Shown: positions 1 to 5,181, counted from the stretch's first letter. The stretch is DNA of 5,181 bases from CAZJFH01 sp964545205 (GCA_964545205.1 CAZJFH010000130.1:1-5181); one strand, 5' to 3'. Notes: generated from the sequence alone by a model not told the origin. Made by a program: numbers and translations.

Positions 1-673
1 AGTAGACGCCGCCGAAATAGGCGTCGATCGGCGACGGCTTCTTCTTGCCCTGCTCCAGGATCCACACCAGGTCGTCCTCGGCCTTGGCCGAACGGCGCAG
101 GTTCTCGCGCAGGCGGTCGATGTCGAACTTGACGCCCGAGGCCTTCTCCAGCGTCGGGATGACCTCTTCCTTGAGCTGCTTGACGATGTAGTCGCGCATG
201 TTCATGGTCCAGCTGCCGTCGCCCTCGTAGGGGACGTGCAGCATGACCGTCGGGCACTTGTACTGCTCGCGCAGCAGCTCGAACCACTTCATGAAGGTGA
301 AGCAGCCGGTGTAGGACAGCAGCAGGACGTCCGGGTTCGAGAACGGCTTGCCGTTCGGCGCCAGGTTGCCCTTGCCCATCAGGCCGATGTCGGCCTTGAC
401 GTAGGTGCAGACGTCCTCGGAGTGGCCGTGCTTCTCGGCGTCCATGATCATGCCGCCCGACAGCTTGCGCATGCCGTTCTGGATCGCGTTGATCTCGGGC
501 AGGTTGTTGAGCATGTCGAAGCACATGATCAACTCGTTCAGGTTGCCGGGAACGAAGGTCGAGGCAACCTTGCGGCCGTGCTCATGCGTGCTGGTGAGAA
601 GATCGTAGTTCTTCGCGATCATCTCCTTCTGCTTGAGCATCGAAGGTTCTTTGACGGCTTCCTTGCCACTCAT
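1..673 (-). CDS. bcrB: Benzoyl-CoA reductase subunit B (BcrB), partial, C-terminal part cut by window edge
   Basis: This is one of the two substrate-side subunits of ATP-dependent class I benzoyl-CoA reductase, a cytoplasmic BcrABCD enzyme. The enzyme transfers two electrons from reduced ferredoxin to the aromatic ring of benzoyl-CoA, coupled to ATP hydrolysis by BcrA and BcrD. 224 codons are visible from the ATG at 673; the frame stays open to the edge, so roughly the second half is missing. The protein begins MSGKEAVKEPSML and has cysteines at residues 51, 89, 124 and 140. Cys89 (VCTYVKADIG) and Cys124 (SYTGCFTF) sit in the contexts expected for [4Fe-4S] ligands in the BcrB/BcrC and 2-hydroxyacyl-CoA dehydratase family. 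Its ATG overlaps the bcrC stop by four bases (ATGA), with a weak GGAG nine bases upstream, so translation is probably coupled to bcrC. The Thauera-type BcrB assignment is from recognition of family sequence; the azoarcus-type homologue BzdO is the main alternative name. Confidence 0.94.
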   Translation of the reverse strand, partial: MSGKEAVKEPSMLKQKEMIAKNYDLLTSTHEHGRKVASTFVPGNLNELIMCFDMLNNLPEINAIQNGMRKLSGGMIMDAEKHGHSEDVCTYVKADIGLMGKGNLAPNGKPFSNPDVLLLSYTGCFTFMKWFELLREQYKCPTVMLHVPYEGDGSWTMNMRDYIVKQLKEEVIPTLEKASGVKFDIDRLRENLRRSAKAEDDLVWILEQGKKKPSPIDAYFGGVY

Positions 674-1842
674 GACGCTTCACTCCACAGCTTGATCGAA
701 TCGGCGAAGGTGCCGGCCTGCTCGCGGATGGGCTGCATCTGGCCGGAGTTCTCCGCGTACTTGAACGCGATGTAGGGGATGCCGCGCTCGGCCAGGCGGT
801 GCTGGAGCATCGGCCGGTCCAGCAGCGCCGGGTCGCAGAAGCTCGGCGCGGCGAAGATGACGCCCTCGGCCCCCGACTTCTTGACCTGCTCGACCAGGAA
901 CTTGCCCTTCTTCTCCTCGGTGTCGACGTACTTGCAGGCGGTCTCGACCGAGGCCTCGATGAAGGCCGTCGACAGGTTCTCCAGCGGATCGCCGGCGGTG
1001 GGCACGTCTTCCATCAGGAAGCGGTTCACCAGCATGTAGTCGTCGTCGACGATGTAGCAGCCGGCCATCTCGATCGACTTGATCAGGTTCAGCGGCGGCT
1101 GCTCGCAGAACGAGCCGTTGATGACGACGCGGGTGTTGTCGCGCATCGGCTTGTTCTCGGCCTTGGCGGCGGCGAGGTAGTCGCGCATCATCTGCGTGTG
1201 CTCCTCGACCGGCAGCACCATGCCGGCGCGCATCAGCAGGTAGACCTCCCAGGCGGGGGTCTTCCACGGCTGCTGGGCGCGGAAGCCGTAGACCTCGCGG
1301 ATCACCTGGCGGTTCTCGTTGTAGGCGGCGATCGAGTTGCGCAGGTCGTCGTCGGTGATCTTGCGCCCGACCAGCTTCTCCAGGCCTTCCTTCAGCTCGA
1401 CCAGCTCGTGGGTGTAGTAGGTGCCGCCGATGTCCTTGCGATAGTTCTGCGGGGTGTCGAAGAACTTCGTGTAGACGTTCGGGAACATCAGCTTCCAGAT
1501 GCCCGACAGGTTGCGGATGACGTCGCAGACGAACGGGAACAGCATGCCGTCGACGAAGTCCAGCCGCCCGGTGACGCCGAGCTCGATGGTCGAGCGCGGA
1601 ATGCGGCAGATGTAGGACTGGTAGAACGCGTCGCCGTGGATGACTTCGAGTTCGTCGCCACCGCCGAAGATGCCGAGCGGCAGCATGCCGGCGGCGTGGA
1701 TCAGCTCGCGCGGGACGTAGACCGGCATGAAGCCGACGACCTTGCGGCCGGGCTGCGCCGCCTTCCATTCACGGGCTGCGGTGAAATTCAAATCGTCGAA
1801 CAGCTCTTGGCAGCGGGCGACGATGTCGGCTGTACTTGCCAT
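670..1842 (-). CDS. bcrC: Benzoyl-CoA reductase subunit C (BcrC)
   Basis: A complete 390-residue subunit of class I benzoyl-CoA reductase. With BcrB it binds benzoyl-CoA and the iron-sulfur clusters that deliver electrons to the ring, giving cyclohexa-1,5-diene-1-carbonyl-CoA. Cysteines lie at residues 11, 79, 106, 246, 262, 303 and 336. Cys79 (YQSYICRIPRS), Cys106 (PFVCDVIRNLSG) and Cys336 (APSFCDPALL) lie in strongly family-like stretches and are the likely cluster ligands. The C-terminus (KYAENSGQMQPIREQAGTF) is also typical of BcrC. Length fits the family (about 44 kDa). The start is the ATG at 1842: it follows the dch stop by two bases and has a strong GGGAGGA (1852-1858) nine bases upstream, inside the last dch codons. 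A TTG at 1860 in frame would add six residues but has no such support. The stop TGA overlaps the bcrB ATG. Related HgdB/FldC-type dehydratase subunits were considered, but motifs and neighbours favour BcrC. Confidence 0.96.
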   Translation of the reverse strand: MASTADIVARCQELFDDLNFTAAREWKAAQPGRKVVGFMPVYVPRELIHAAGMLPLGIFGGGDELEVIHGDAFYQSYICRIPRSTIELGVTGRLDFVDGMLFPFVCDVIRNLSGIWKLMFPNVYTKFFDTPQNYRKDIGGTYYTHELVELKEGLEKLVGRKITDDDLRNSIAAYNENRQVIREVYGFRAQQPWKTPAWEVYLLMRAGMVLPVEEHTQMMRDYLAAAKAENKPMRDNTRVVINGSFCEQPPLNLIKSIEMAGCYIVDDDYMLVNRFLMEDVPTAGDPLENLSTAFIEASVETACKYVDTEEKKGKFLVEQVKKSGAEGVIFAAPSFCDPALLDRPMLQHRLAERGIPYIAFKYAENSGQMQPIREQAGTFADSIKLWSEAS

Positions 1843-1844
1843 GA

Positions 1845-2615
1845 TCAGCGATCCTCCCAAACAGGCGCCCTCTTCTCGAGGAAGGCGTTTAACCCCTCGA
1901 CGGCGTCATGGGTTTTCATGAGTTCGTCCAGGTACAAGGATTCGACCCGCACCAGCTTCGGCTTGACGCGGTCGACCATTTCCCGGCGCGCGGCGATGAC
2001 CGCGTAGCGCAGGGACGAGGCGCTGCGCTTTGCCAGGTGTTCGTCGAAATAGGCCAGGGCCGCGGCTTCCGGATCCTCGGCGACGGCGTTGACCAGGCCG
2101 ATGCGCAGCGCCTCGTCGGCGCCGATGCTGCGGCCGGAATAGATCAGGTCCTCGGCCTGGGCGATGCCGATGCGCTCGGGCAGCAGGCACGAGGCCGCCG
2201 GCGGGAACACCGCCAGCTGGATCTCGGGCTGGCCCAGCTTGCTGTCGGGCGCCGCGAACATCAGGTGACCGGCGCAGGCGACCTCGAGACCGCCGCCCAG
2301 GCACTGGCCCTTCATCGCGACGATGATCGGCACCGGAAACTCCAGCATCCGCAGGATCAGCTTGTGCAGCGTCTTGAGCATCGCCGCGCAACTCTCGGGC
2401 AGATGCTCCTGGACGCTGGCGCCGAAGCTGAAATGCGGCCCCTCGTGGTCGAGGAGCACGGCGCGCAGGCCGTGGTCGGCATACGCCTCGTGCAGCGCCT
2501 CGTCGATCGCGACGATCATCGCCGCGTCGACGATGTTCGCCTTCGGCCGGGCGAGGCGCAGCCGCAACAGCTTGCCGTCGCGATCGCGCCAGACCTTGAG
2601 CGGGCTGTCGCTCAT
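1845..2615 (-). CDS. dch: Cyclohexa-1,5-diene-1-carbonyl-CoA hydratase (dienoyl-CoA hydratase)
   Basis: This 256-residue enzyme of the crotonase fold adds water to cyclohexa-1,5-diene-1-carbonyl-CoA, the product of benzoyl-CoA reductase, to give 6-hydroxycyclohex-1-ene-1-carbonyl-CoA. The N-terminus contains the Dch-like LRLARPKANIVDAAM (residues 20-33). The crotonase oxyanion-hole segments are HFSFGASVQEH (61-71) and GQCLGGGLEVAC (103-114); Ala66 and Gly108 align with the oxyanion-hole positions. Glu111 and Glu131 (LGQPEIQLAVFPPAAS) align with the two catalytic glutamates of enoyl-CoA hydratase (Glu144 and Glu164 of the rat enzyme), so the hydratase acid-base pair appears intact. Start ATG at 2615 overlaps the oah stop as ATGA, with GAGGG four bases upstream. 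The stop lies two bases before bcrC. A generic enoyl-CoA hydratase is the sequence-only alternative; the position between oah and bcrC, plus the N-terminal motif, makes Dch much more likely. Confidence 0.95.
   Translation of the reverse strand: MSDSPLKVWRDRDGKLLRLRLARPKANIVDAAMIVAIDEALHEAYADHGLRAVLLDHEGPHFSFGASVQEHLPESCAAMLKTLHKLILRMLEFPVPIIVAMKGQCLGGGLEVACAGHLMFAAPDSKLGQPEIQLAVFPPAASCLLPERIGIAQAEDLIYSGRSIGADEALRIGLVNAVAEDPEAAALAYFDEHLAKRSASSLRYAVIAARREMVDRVKPKLVRVESLYLDELMKTHDAVEGLNAFLEKRAPVWEDR
1852..1858 (-). promoter_or_regulatory. Strong Shine-Dalgarno of bcrC embedded in the 3' end of dch
   Basis: Minus-strand GGGAGGA lies nine bases before the bcrC ATG (1842). It is formed by the Trp-Glu-Asp codons at the very end of dch. 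It decides the bcrC start in favour of ATG 1842 over the in-frame TTG at 1860, which lies inside dch upstream of this site. Confidence 0.75.
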
Positions 2616-3766
2616 TTCGCCCTCGGGATCAGGCTCTCGACCAGTTCCGGGGTCCAGGGCGCGCCCTGGGCCAGGGCCTGGCGCAGCGCCACGAAGTCGA
2701 TCTCGCGGTCGTTCTTCGGGCCCTCGTTGAAGGCGCGGAAGCCGGTGCGGGCCTCGGTCATCATGTTGAGGCCGAGCCAGTCGCGGCTGTTTTCCTTGTT
2801 GGCGTTCCAGGCGTTCAGCTTCGGCTTGCGCAGCTCCTGGAGGGTCTTGGTCATGCAGTCGGGGAAGGTGAGCAGCAGCTTCGCGCACAGCTCCTCGACC
2901 TTGGCGTCGAGCAGCGACAGGTCGACCTCGCCCTGCTTGAGCAGCGCCTTGCCCTTCTCCAGCTCCTCGCCGGTCTTCGACTCGCCGTGGACGATGCGGC
3001 CGAACTCGTCGAGATAGCGGTCGGTGATGACCGTCGGGTTCGGCACGAACTTGCCGTCGATCTTCAGCGCCGGAACGATGTCCATGCAGATGCCCATGCG
3101 GTAGGCCTTGTGGGCCGACCAGGGCTCGCACAGCGAACCGGTGACCATCGCGTGTTCGCTGCCCATCATCACCGGCAGGAAGTCGGTGGCGCCGCCGATC
3201 GGGGCCGAGCCGTGCTTCGGGCCGGCCTGGCCGAACTTCGCCAGATCCTGGGTGACCGAGAAGTCGCAGGCCATGCCGATTTCCTGGCCGCCGCCGATGC
3301 GCATGCCGTTGACGCGGCAGATCACCGGACGGTCGCAGCCCAGGATGGCCGAGACCATGTCGTTGAACAGCCGCATGTACTGGCGGTATTCCTGCGGCTG
3401 GCCGGCGTAGTACTCGGCGTATTCCTTGGTGTTGCCGCCGGTGCAGAAGGCCTTGTCGCCCGAGCCGGTGAACACGACGGCGACGCAGTCGCGCGCGTTC
3501 GAAGCGGCGCGGAACGCCAGGATGACGCCCTTGACCATCTCGGTCGTGTAGGAATTGTACTGCTTCGGGTTGTCGAGCGTGATCCAGTAGTTGTACAGGC
3601 CTTCGGCCACGGTGCCGTCGGGACGCTTCGCCGGCTTCTTCTCGACCAGCACGCCCGGGCGCGAGATGTCCGCGACCAGGTTGTGGTCGTTGAAGTGCTC
3701 CAGCTTGGTGTTGCGCACGACTTCGGCGGTGGGCGGCACGGGCATGGACGTGAGCTCCTTGCTCAT
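2612..3766 (-). CDS. oah: 6-oxocyclohex-1-ene-1-carbonyl-CoA hydrolase (ring-opening)
   Basis: This 384-residue crotonase-superfamily hydrolase adds water to 6-oxocyclohex-1-ene-1-carbonyl-CoA and then cleaves the ring C-C bond hydrolytically to yield 3-hydroxypimelyl-CoA. It is homologous to BamA of strict anaerobes. A long N-terminal extension (about residues 1-60) precedes the crotonase core. Core motifs are FTGSGDKAFCTGGNTKEY (99-116), VNGMRIGGGQEIGMACD (152-168) and FGQAGPKHGSAPIGGATDF (178-196). Glu162 aligns with the first crotonase glutamate, whereas the second (Glu164 of rat hydratase) is not present: FGQPE becomes FGQAG, followed by a Lys-His-Gly-Ser stretch. The C-terminal half is unlike ordinary hydratases, and overall length is about 120 residues longer than Dch. 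Start ATG at 3766 has AAGAGAGGGGAA (3772-3783) five bases upstream. A second possible start is ATG 3745 (Met8), preceded by AAGGAG. The stop overlaps the dch ATG. Confidence 0.96.
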   Translation of the reverse strand: MSKELTSMPVPPTAEVVRNTKLEHFNDHNLVADISRPGVLVEKKPAKRPDGTVAEGLYNYWITLDNPKQYNSYTTEMVKGVILAFRAASNARDCVAVVFTGSGDKAFCTGGNTKEYAEYYAGQPQEYRQYMRLFNDMVSAILGCDRPVICRVNGMRIGGGQEIGMACDFSVTQDLAKFGQAGPKHGSAPIGGATDFLPVMMGSEHAMVTGSLCEPWSAHKAYRMGICMDIVPALKIDGKFVPNPTVITDRYLDEFGRIVHGESKTGEELEKGKALLKQGEVDLSLLDAKVEELCAKLLLTFPDCMTKTLQELRKPKLNAWNANKENSRDWLGLNMMTEARTGFRAFNEGPKNDREIDFVALRQALAQGAPWTPELVESLIPRAK

Positions 3767-3771
3767 TTGGA

Positions 3772-3783
3772 TTCCCCTCTCTT
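3772..3783 (-). promoter_or_regulatory. Shine-Dalgarno leader of oah (12-base motif shared with had)
   Basis: Minus-strand AAGAGAGGGGAA lies in the 24-bp had-oah gap, five bases before the oah ATG at 3766. The GAGGGG core is a plausible ribosome binding site. The identical 12-mer occurs before had (4865-4876). Confidence 0.7.
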
Positions 3784-3790
3784 CGTTCGA

Positions 3791-4858
3791 TTACGGCACG
3801 AGGATCGCGCGGCGGCTCAGCTTGTGGGCGTGCGCGGCCTCGAAGATCTCGTTGATGCTGTCCAGCGGATGCTGCTCGACGTATTCGGCCAGGTTGATCT
3901 TGCCGTCGAGCACCAGGTCCAGCGCCGCCGGGTACAGTTCGGGCACGCAGCCCCAGTTGCCGAGCGCGCGGGCGTGGAAGGCCATCAGGTTCGACAGCCG
4001 CACCTCGACCTTGTCCATGGTGAAGCCGACCACGCACAGGGTGGCGCCGTGGACCAGCAGGTTGTAGGCGGTGGTCTGGCCGGGGCCGGTGCCCGAGCAC
4101 TCGAAGATCACCCATTCCTTGGTCGGGAAGCCGTTCTCCTTGCAGAAGCCGGCGATCAGCTTCTTCAGGCCCTTCTGGTCGACCTCGCGGGCGTTGATGG
4201 TCTTGGCGACGCCGGTCTTGGCGATGGCGTCCAGCTTGCCCTGGTCGACGTCGATGGCGATGACCTTGGCGCCGAAGGCCTGGGCGACCTGGGCGCAATA
4301 GCCGCCGACGCCGCCGACGCCGATGACGATCGCCACCTGGCCGGCGCGCAGCTCGGCCTGGGTCACGGCCTGGTAGGGCGTGGTCACCGCGTCGGCGACC
4401 ACCGAGACGTCGGCCAGCTTCAGGCCGGCCTTCTCCAGGCGCGCCTCGTCGACCGGGCACAGGCCGTAGGCCGGAACGGTGATGTGGGTGGCGAAGCCGC
4501 CCTGGATGTCGTTGCCGGGCATCTTCTGGTTCGGGCAGATCGTGCCCTTGCCGCGCTTGCACAGGTCGCAGGTGCCGCAGGGCATCACGGCGGGAATGAT
4601 CACCGCCTTGTCCAGCCATTCCTCGGCGCCGGCGCCGGCGGCGATGACGTGGCCGGAAATCTCGTGGCCCAGGGCCAGCGGCAGCGGGTGATTCGTGCGC
4701 ACGCCGTCGTAGTAGAAGCCAAGGTCGGTGTGGCAGACGCCGCAGCCGGCGATCTTGACGATCACCTCGCCGGCGCCGGGCTCGCCCAGCTCGAAGCTCT
4801 GCTTCGCCAGCGGCTGGCCGGCCTCGGTGAACATCCAGCGGTATCCAAAAGCGGTCAT
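3791..4858 (-). CDS. had: 6-hydroxycyclohex-1-ene-1-carbonyl-CoA dehydrogenase (NAD+, zinc MDR family)
   Basis: This 355-residue medium-chain alcohol dehydrogenase oxidises 6-hydroxycyclohex-1-ene-1-carbonyl-CoA to 6-oxocyclohex-1-ene-1-carbonyl-CoA, the third step after benzoyl-CoA. The N-terminal GroES-like domain carries GCGVCHTD (Cys42, His43, Asp45) and LALGHEISGH (His65, Glu66), giving two recognisable catalytic-zinc ligands. A four-cysteine structural-zinc loop is formed by Cys94, Cys97, Cys100 and Cys108. The Rossmann domain shows IGVGGVGGYCAQ (179-190) with Asp203 at the end of the following strand (VIAIDVDQ), which indicates NAD+ rather than NADP+. The usual third zinc cysteine is absent: the aligned stretch reads VVADAVTTPY, with Asp156 nearby. 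Start ATG at 4858 has AAGAGAGGGGAA six bases upstream. It is the first gene of the operon, followed after 24 bp by oah. A general alcohol dehydrogenase is excluded mainly by context and by the Had-like FYYDGVRTNHPLPLALGHE segment. Confidence 0.95.
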   Translation of the reverse strand: MTAFGYRWMFTEAGQPLAKQSFELGEPGAGEVIVKIAGCGVCHTDLGFYYDGVRTNHPLPLALGHEISGHVIAAGAGAEEWLDKAVIIPAVMPCGTCDLCKRGKGTICPNQKMPGNDIQGGFATHITVPAYGLCPVDEARLEKAGLKLADVSVVADAVTTPYQAVTQAELRAGQVAIVIGVGGVGGYCAQVAQAFGAKVIAIDVDQGKLDAIAKTGVAKTINAREVDQKGLKKLIAGFCKENGFPTKEWVIFECSGTGPGQTTAYNLLVHGATLCVVGFTMDKVEVRLSNLMAFHARALGNWGCVPELYPAALDLVLDGKINLAEYVEQHPLDSINEIFEAAHAHKLSRRAILVP

Positions 4859-4864
4859 GCGCTC

Positions 4865-4876
4865 TTCCCCTCTCTT
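4865..4876 (-). promoter_or_regulatory. Shine-Dalgarno leader of had (12-base motif shared with oah)
   Basis: Minus-strand AAGAGAGGGGAA lies six bases before the had ATG at 4858. The GAGGGG core serves as the likely ribosome binding site and supports the chosen start. It is identical over 12 bases to the oah leader at 3772-3783. Confidence 0.7.
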
Positions 4877-4929
4877 GCTTCACCGGCCCCGTTTGCCGCC
4901 GCGTGCCGGCCCGGGACGCTTGAATTCTG

Positions 4930-4957
4930 TTGCATTACGGCAAAGGCGTACCATAAT
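4930..4957 (+). promoter_or_regulatory. Candidate sigma70-like promoter for the plus-strand gene
   Basis: TTGCAT at 4930-4935 and CATAAT at 4952-4957 are separated by 16 bases, a fair match to -35 and -10 hexamers, in the AT-rich island. Transcription from here would leave a leader of roughly 130 bases before the ATG at 5094. An imperfect operator-like inverted repeat, TTGC-N6-GCAA (4930-4943), overlaps the -35. Assignment is by eye. The minus strand has TTGACC (4969-4974) as a possible -35 for had, but I see no good -10 at the right distance. Confidence 0.3.
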
Positions 4958-5078
4958 ACCGAATTAAAGGTCAAGCATGGTTTCGAGCGAATGCGGATCG
5001 GTTGTCACGAGGGAGGCGGCGGCGACCGCCCGGCCGGTCCGCCAGTCGCCGGACGCGACGACCCCCAAGCGAGAGAGT

Positions 5079-5084
5079 GAGGAG
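5079..5084 (+). promoter_or_regulatory. Shine-Dalgarno of the plus-strand dehydrogenase gene
   Basis: GAGGAG lies nine bases before the ATG at 5094, which supports this start codon for the partial gene that runs off the right edge. Confidence 0.7.
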
Positions 5085-5093
5085 TTTACCCGG

Positions 5094-5181
5094 ATGTCGA
5101 TCATCAAGCCGGCCGCCAGGGCGGCCTTTCAGTGGGACGACCCGCTGCTTCTGGAGGAGCAGCTGACCGAGGACGAGCGGA
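5094..5181 (+). CDS. gcdH: Probable glutaryl-CoA dehydrogenase, N-terminal fragment (cut by window edge)
   Basis: Only the first 29 codons are visible, in an open frame from ATG 5094 with GAGGAG nine bases upstream. The peptide runs MSIIKPAARAAFQWDDP and continues into LLLEEQLTEDER (residues 18-29). The F-x-W-x-D-P-L-L-L-x-x-Q-L-T-x-x-E-R pattern is characteristic of the N-terminus of glutaryl-CoA dehydrogenases, flavoproteins of the acyl-CoA dehydrogenase family that oxidise and decarboxylate glutaryl-CoA to crotonyl-CoA. The catalytic glutamate and FAD-binding regions lie outside the window and cannot be checked. The context fits: the neighbouring operon makes 3-hydroxypimelyl-CoA, whose beta-oxidation yields glutaryl-CoA. 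Another acyl-CoA dehydrogenase is possible but less likely given the motif. Confidence 0.82.
   Translation, partial: MSIIKPAARAAFQWDDPLLLEEQLTEDER

Larger units (their letters stand above)
4859..5093. promoter_or_regulatory. Divergent intergenic regulatory region between had and the glutaryl-CoA dehydrogenase gene
   Basis: The 235 bp between the two outward-facing start codons is the only non-coding stretch in the window. It must hold the promoter for the had-oah-dch-bcr operon unless the operon is read from elsewhere, and also one for the plus-strand gene. About 4921-4975 is sharply AT-rich (22 G/C of 55, 40 percent by hand count) against GC-rich flanks. The remaining part, 4981-5078, is GC-rich leader, with a short possible hairpin (GGCGG 5015-5019 / CCGCC 5026-5030). 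No transcription factor gene is in the window and no well-known operator matches cleanly. Confidence 0.7.

Noticed and set aside
1843..1860. Upstream TTG start for bcrC adding the residues MGGSLI.
   Set aside because: It lies inside dch upstream of the strong GGGAGGA. That site is correctly spaced for ATG 1842, so the short form is preferred.
799..2007. A 402-codon plus-strand open frame antisense to bcrC and the end of dch.
   Set aside because: Low-complexity shadow composition, no recognisable motif, and full overlap with the confidently identified bcrC.
1845..4883. A 1012-codon open frame on the minus strand that ends with the complete dch sequence, looking like a giant fusion protein.
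   Set aside because: Only the last 256 codons (from 2615) resemble a protein family. The upstream part is Arg/Gly/Pro-rich read-through of oah and had in a wrong frame, typical of GC-rich DNA.
4931..4944. Possible BzdR/BoxR-type operator, TGCA followed by a second TGCA six bases later.
   Set aside because: TGCA is present at 4931-4934 but the sequence after the six-base spacer is CAAA, so the repeated half is missing.
4961..4974. Possible FNR/Anr-type site GAATT-AAAG-GTCAA, attractive for an anaerobic pathway.
   Set aside because: Only the right half resembles the consensus half-site (GTCAA versus ATCAA). The left half does not match TTGAT, so it is too weak to claim.
5015..5030. GGCGG/CCGCC hairpin in the plus-strand leader as terminator or attenuator.
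   Set aside because: Five-base arms, no T-run afterwards, and lying in very GC-rich sequence where such pairs occur by chance.
2987..5080. A 697-codon plus-strand open frame antisense to had and oah, crossing the intergenic region.
   Set aside because: Its composition (runs of Ala, Val, Gly, Asp, His, Leu) is that of an antisense shadow of GC-rich genes. It conflicts with well-supported genes on the other strand and crosses the AT-rich promoter region.
1..5181. Mobile elements, CRISPR arrays, tRNA/rRNA genes, or an undescribed defence or accessory system.
   Set aside because: The window is fully accounted for by catabolic genes and one promoter region. No repeats, RNA-like structures or insertion-sequence ends were seen.

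Overview
The window holds a central piece of an anaerobic aromatic-degradation locus. It carries the ATP-dependent (class I) benzoyl-CoA reductase and the three following enzymes that take benzoyl-CoA to a ring-opened dicarboxylate thioester. The DNA is GC-rich (roughly two thirds G+C in the genes), with compact spacing and Shine-Dalgarno leaders. The benzoyl-CoA reductase is of the Thauera (Bcr) type and the lower pathway is the 6-hydroxy/6-oxocyclohexene route. Together these suggest a facultatively anaerobic, probably denitrifying proteobacterium such as Thauera (beta) or Magnetospirillum (alpha). The species cannot be fixed from this sequence alone. The Rhodopseudomonas-type pathway (badK/badH/badI) and the class II (Bam) reductase of strict anaerobes are not what is seen here.

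Layout, read on the minus strand from position 4858 downward: had (4858-3791), oah (3766-2612), dch (2615-1845), bcrC (1842-670) and bcrB (673 to the window edge at 1, cut). Intergenic distances are 24 bp, a 4-bp ATGA overlap, 2 bp and a second 4-bp ATGA overlap, so this is one tightly packed, probably translationally coupled operon. bcrA, bcrD and a ferredoxin gene are expected beyond position 1 but are not in the window. On the plus strand a divergent gene starts at 5094 and is cut after 29 codons. Its N-terminus looks like glutaryl-CoA dehydrogenase. The 235-bp gap between had and this gene (4859-5093) is the only non-coding stretch and contains an AT-rich island likely to hold the divergent promoters.

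How the genes work together: BcrABCD (only BcrC and part of BcrB seen) reduces benzoyl-CoA to cyclohexa-1,5-diene-1-carbonyl-CoA. Dch hydrates it to 6-hydroxycyclohex-1-ene-1-carbonyl-CoA, Had oxidises that with NAD+ to the 6-oxo compound, and Oah hydrates and hydrolytically opens the ring to 3-hydroxypimelyl-CoA. Beta-oxidation of that product yields glutaryl-CoA, the substrate of the divergently encoded dehydrogenase, so the two transcription units belong to one catabolic route.

The system itself is known. I found no evidence for an undescribed system. The second-look items concern regulation (the AT-rich divergent promoter, a repeated 12-base leader motif), gene coupling, and residue-level features of Had and Oah.
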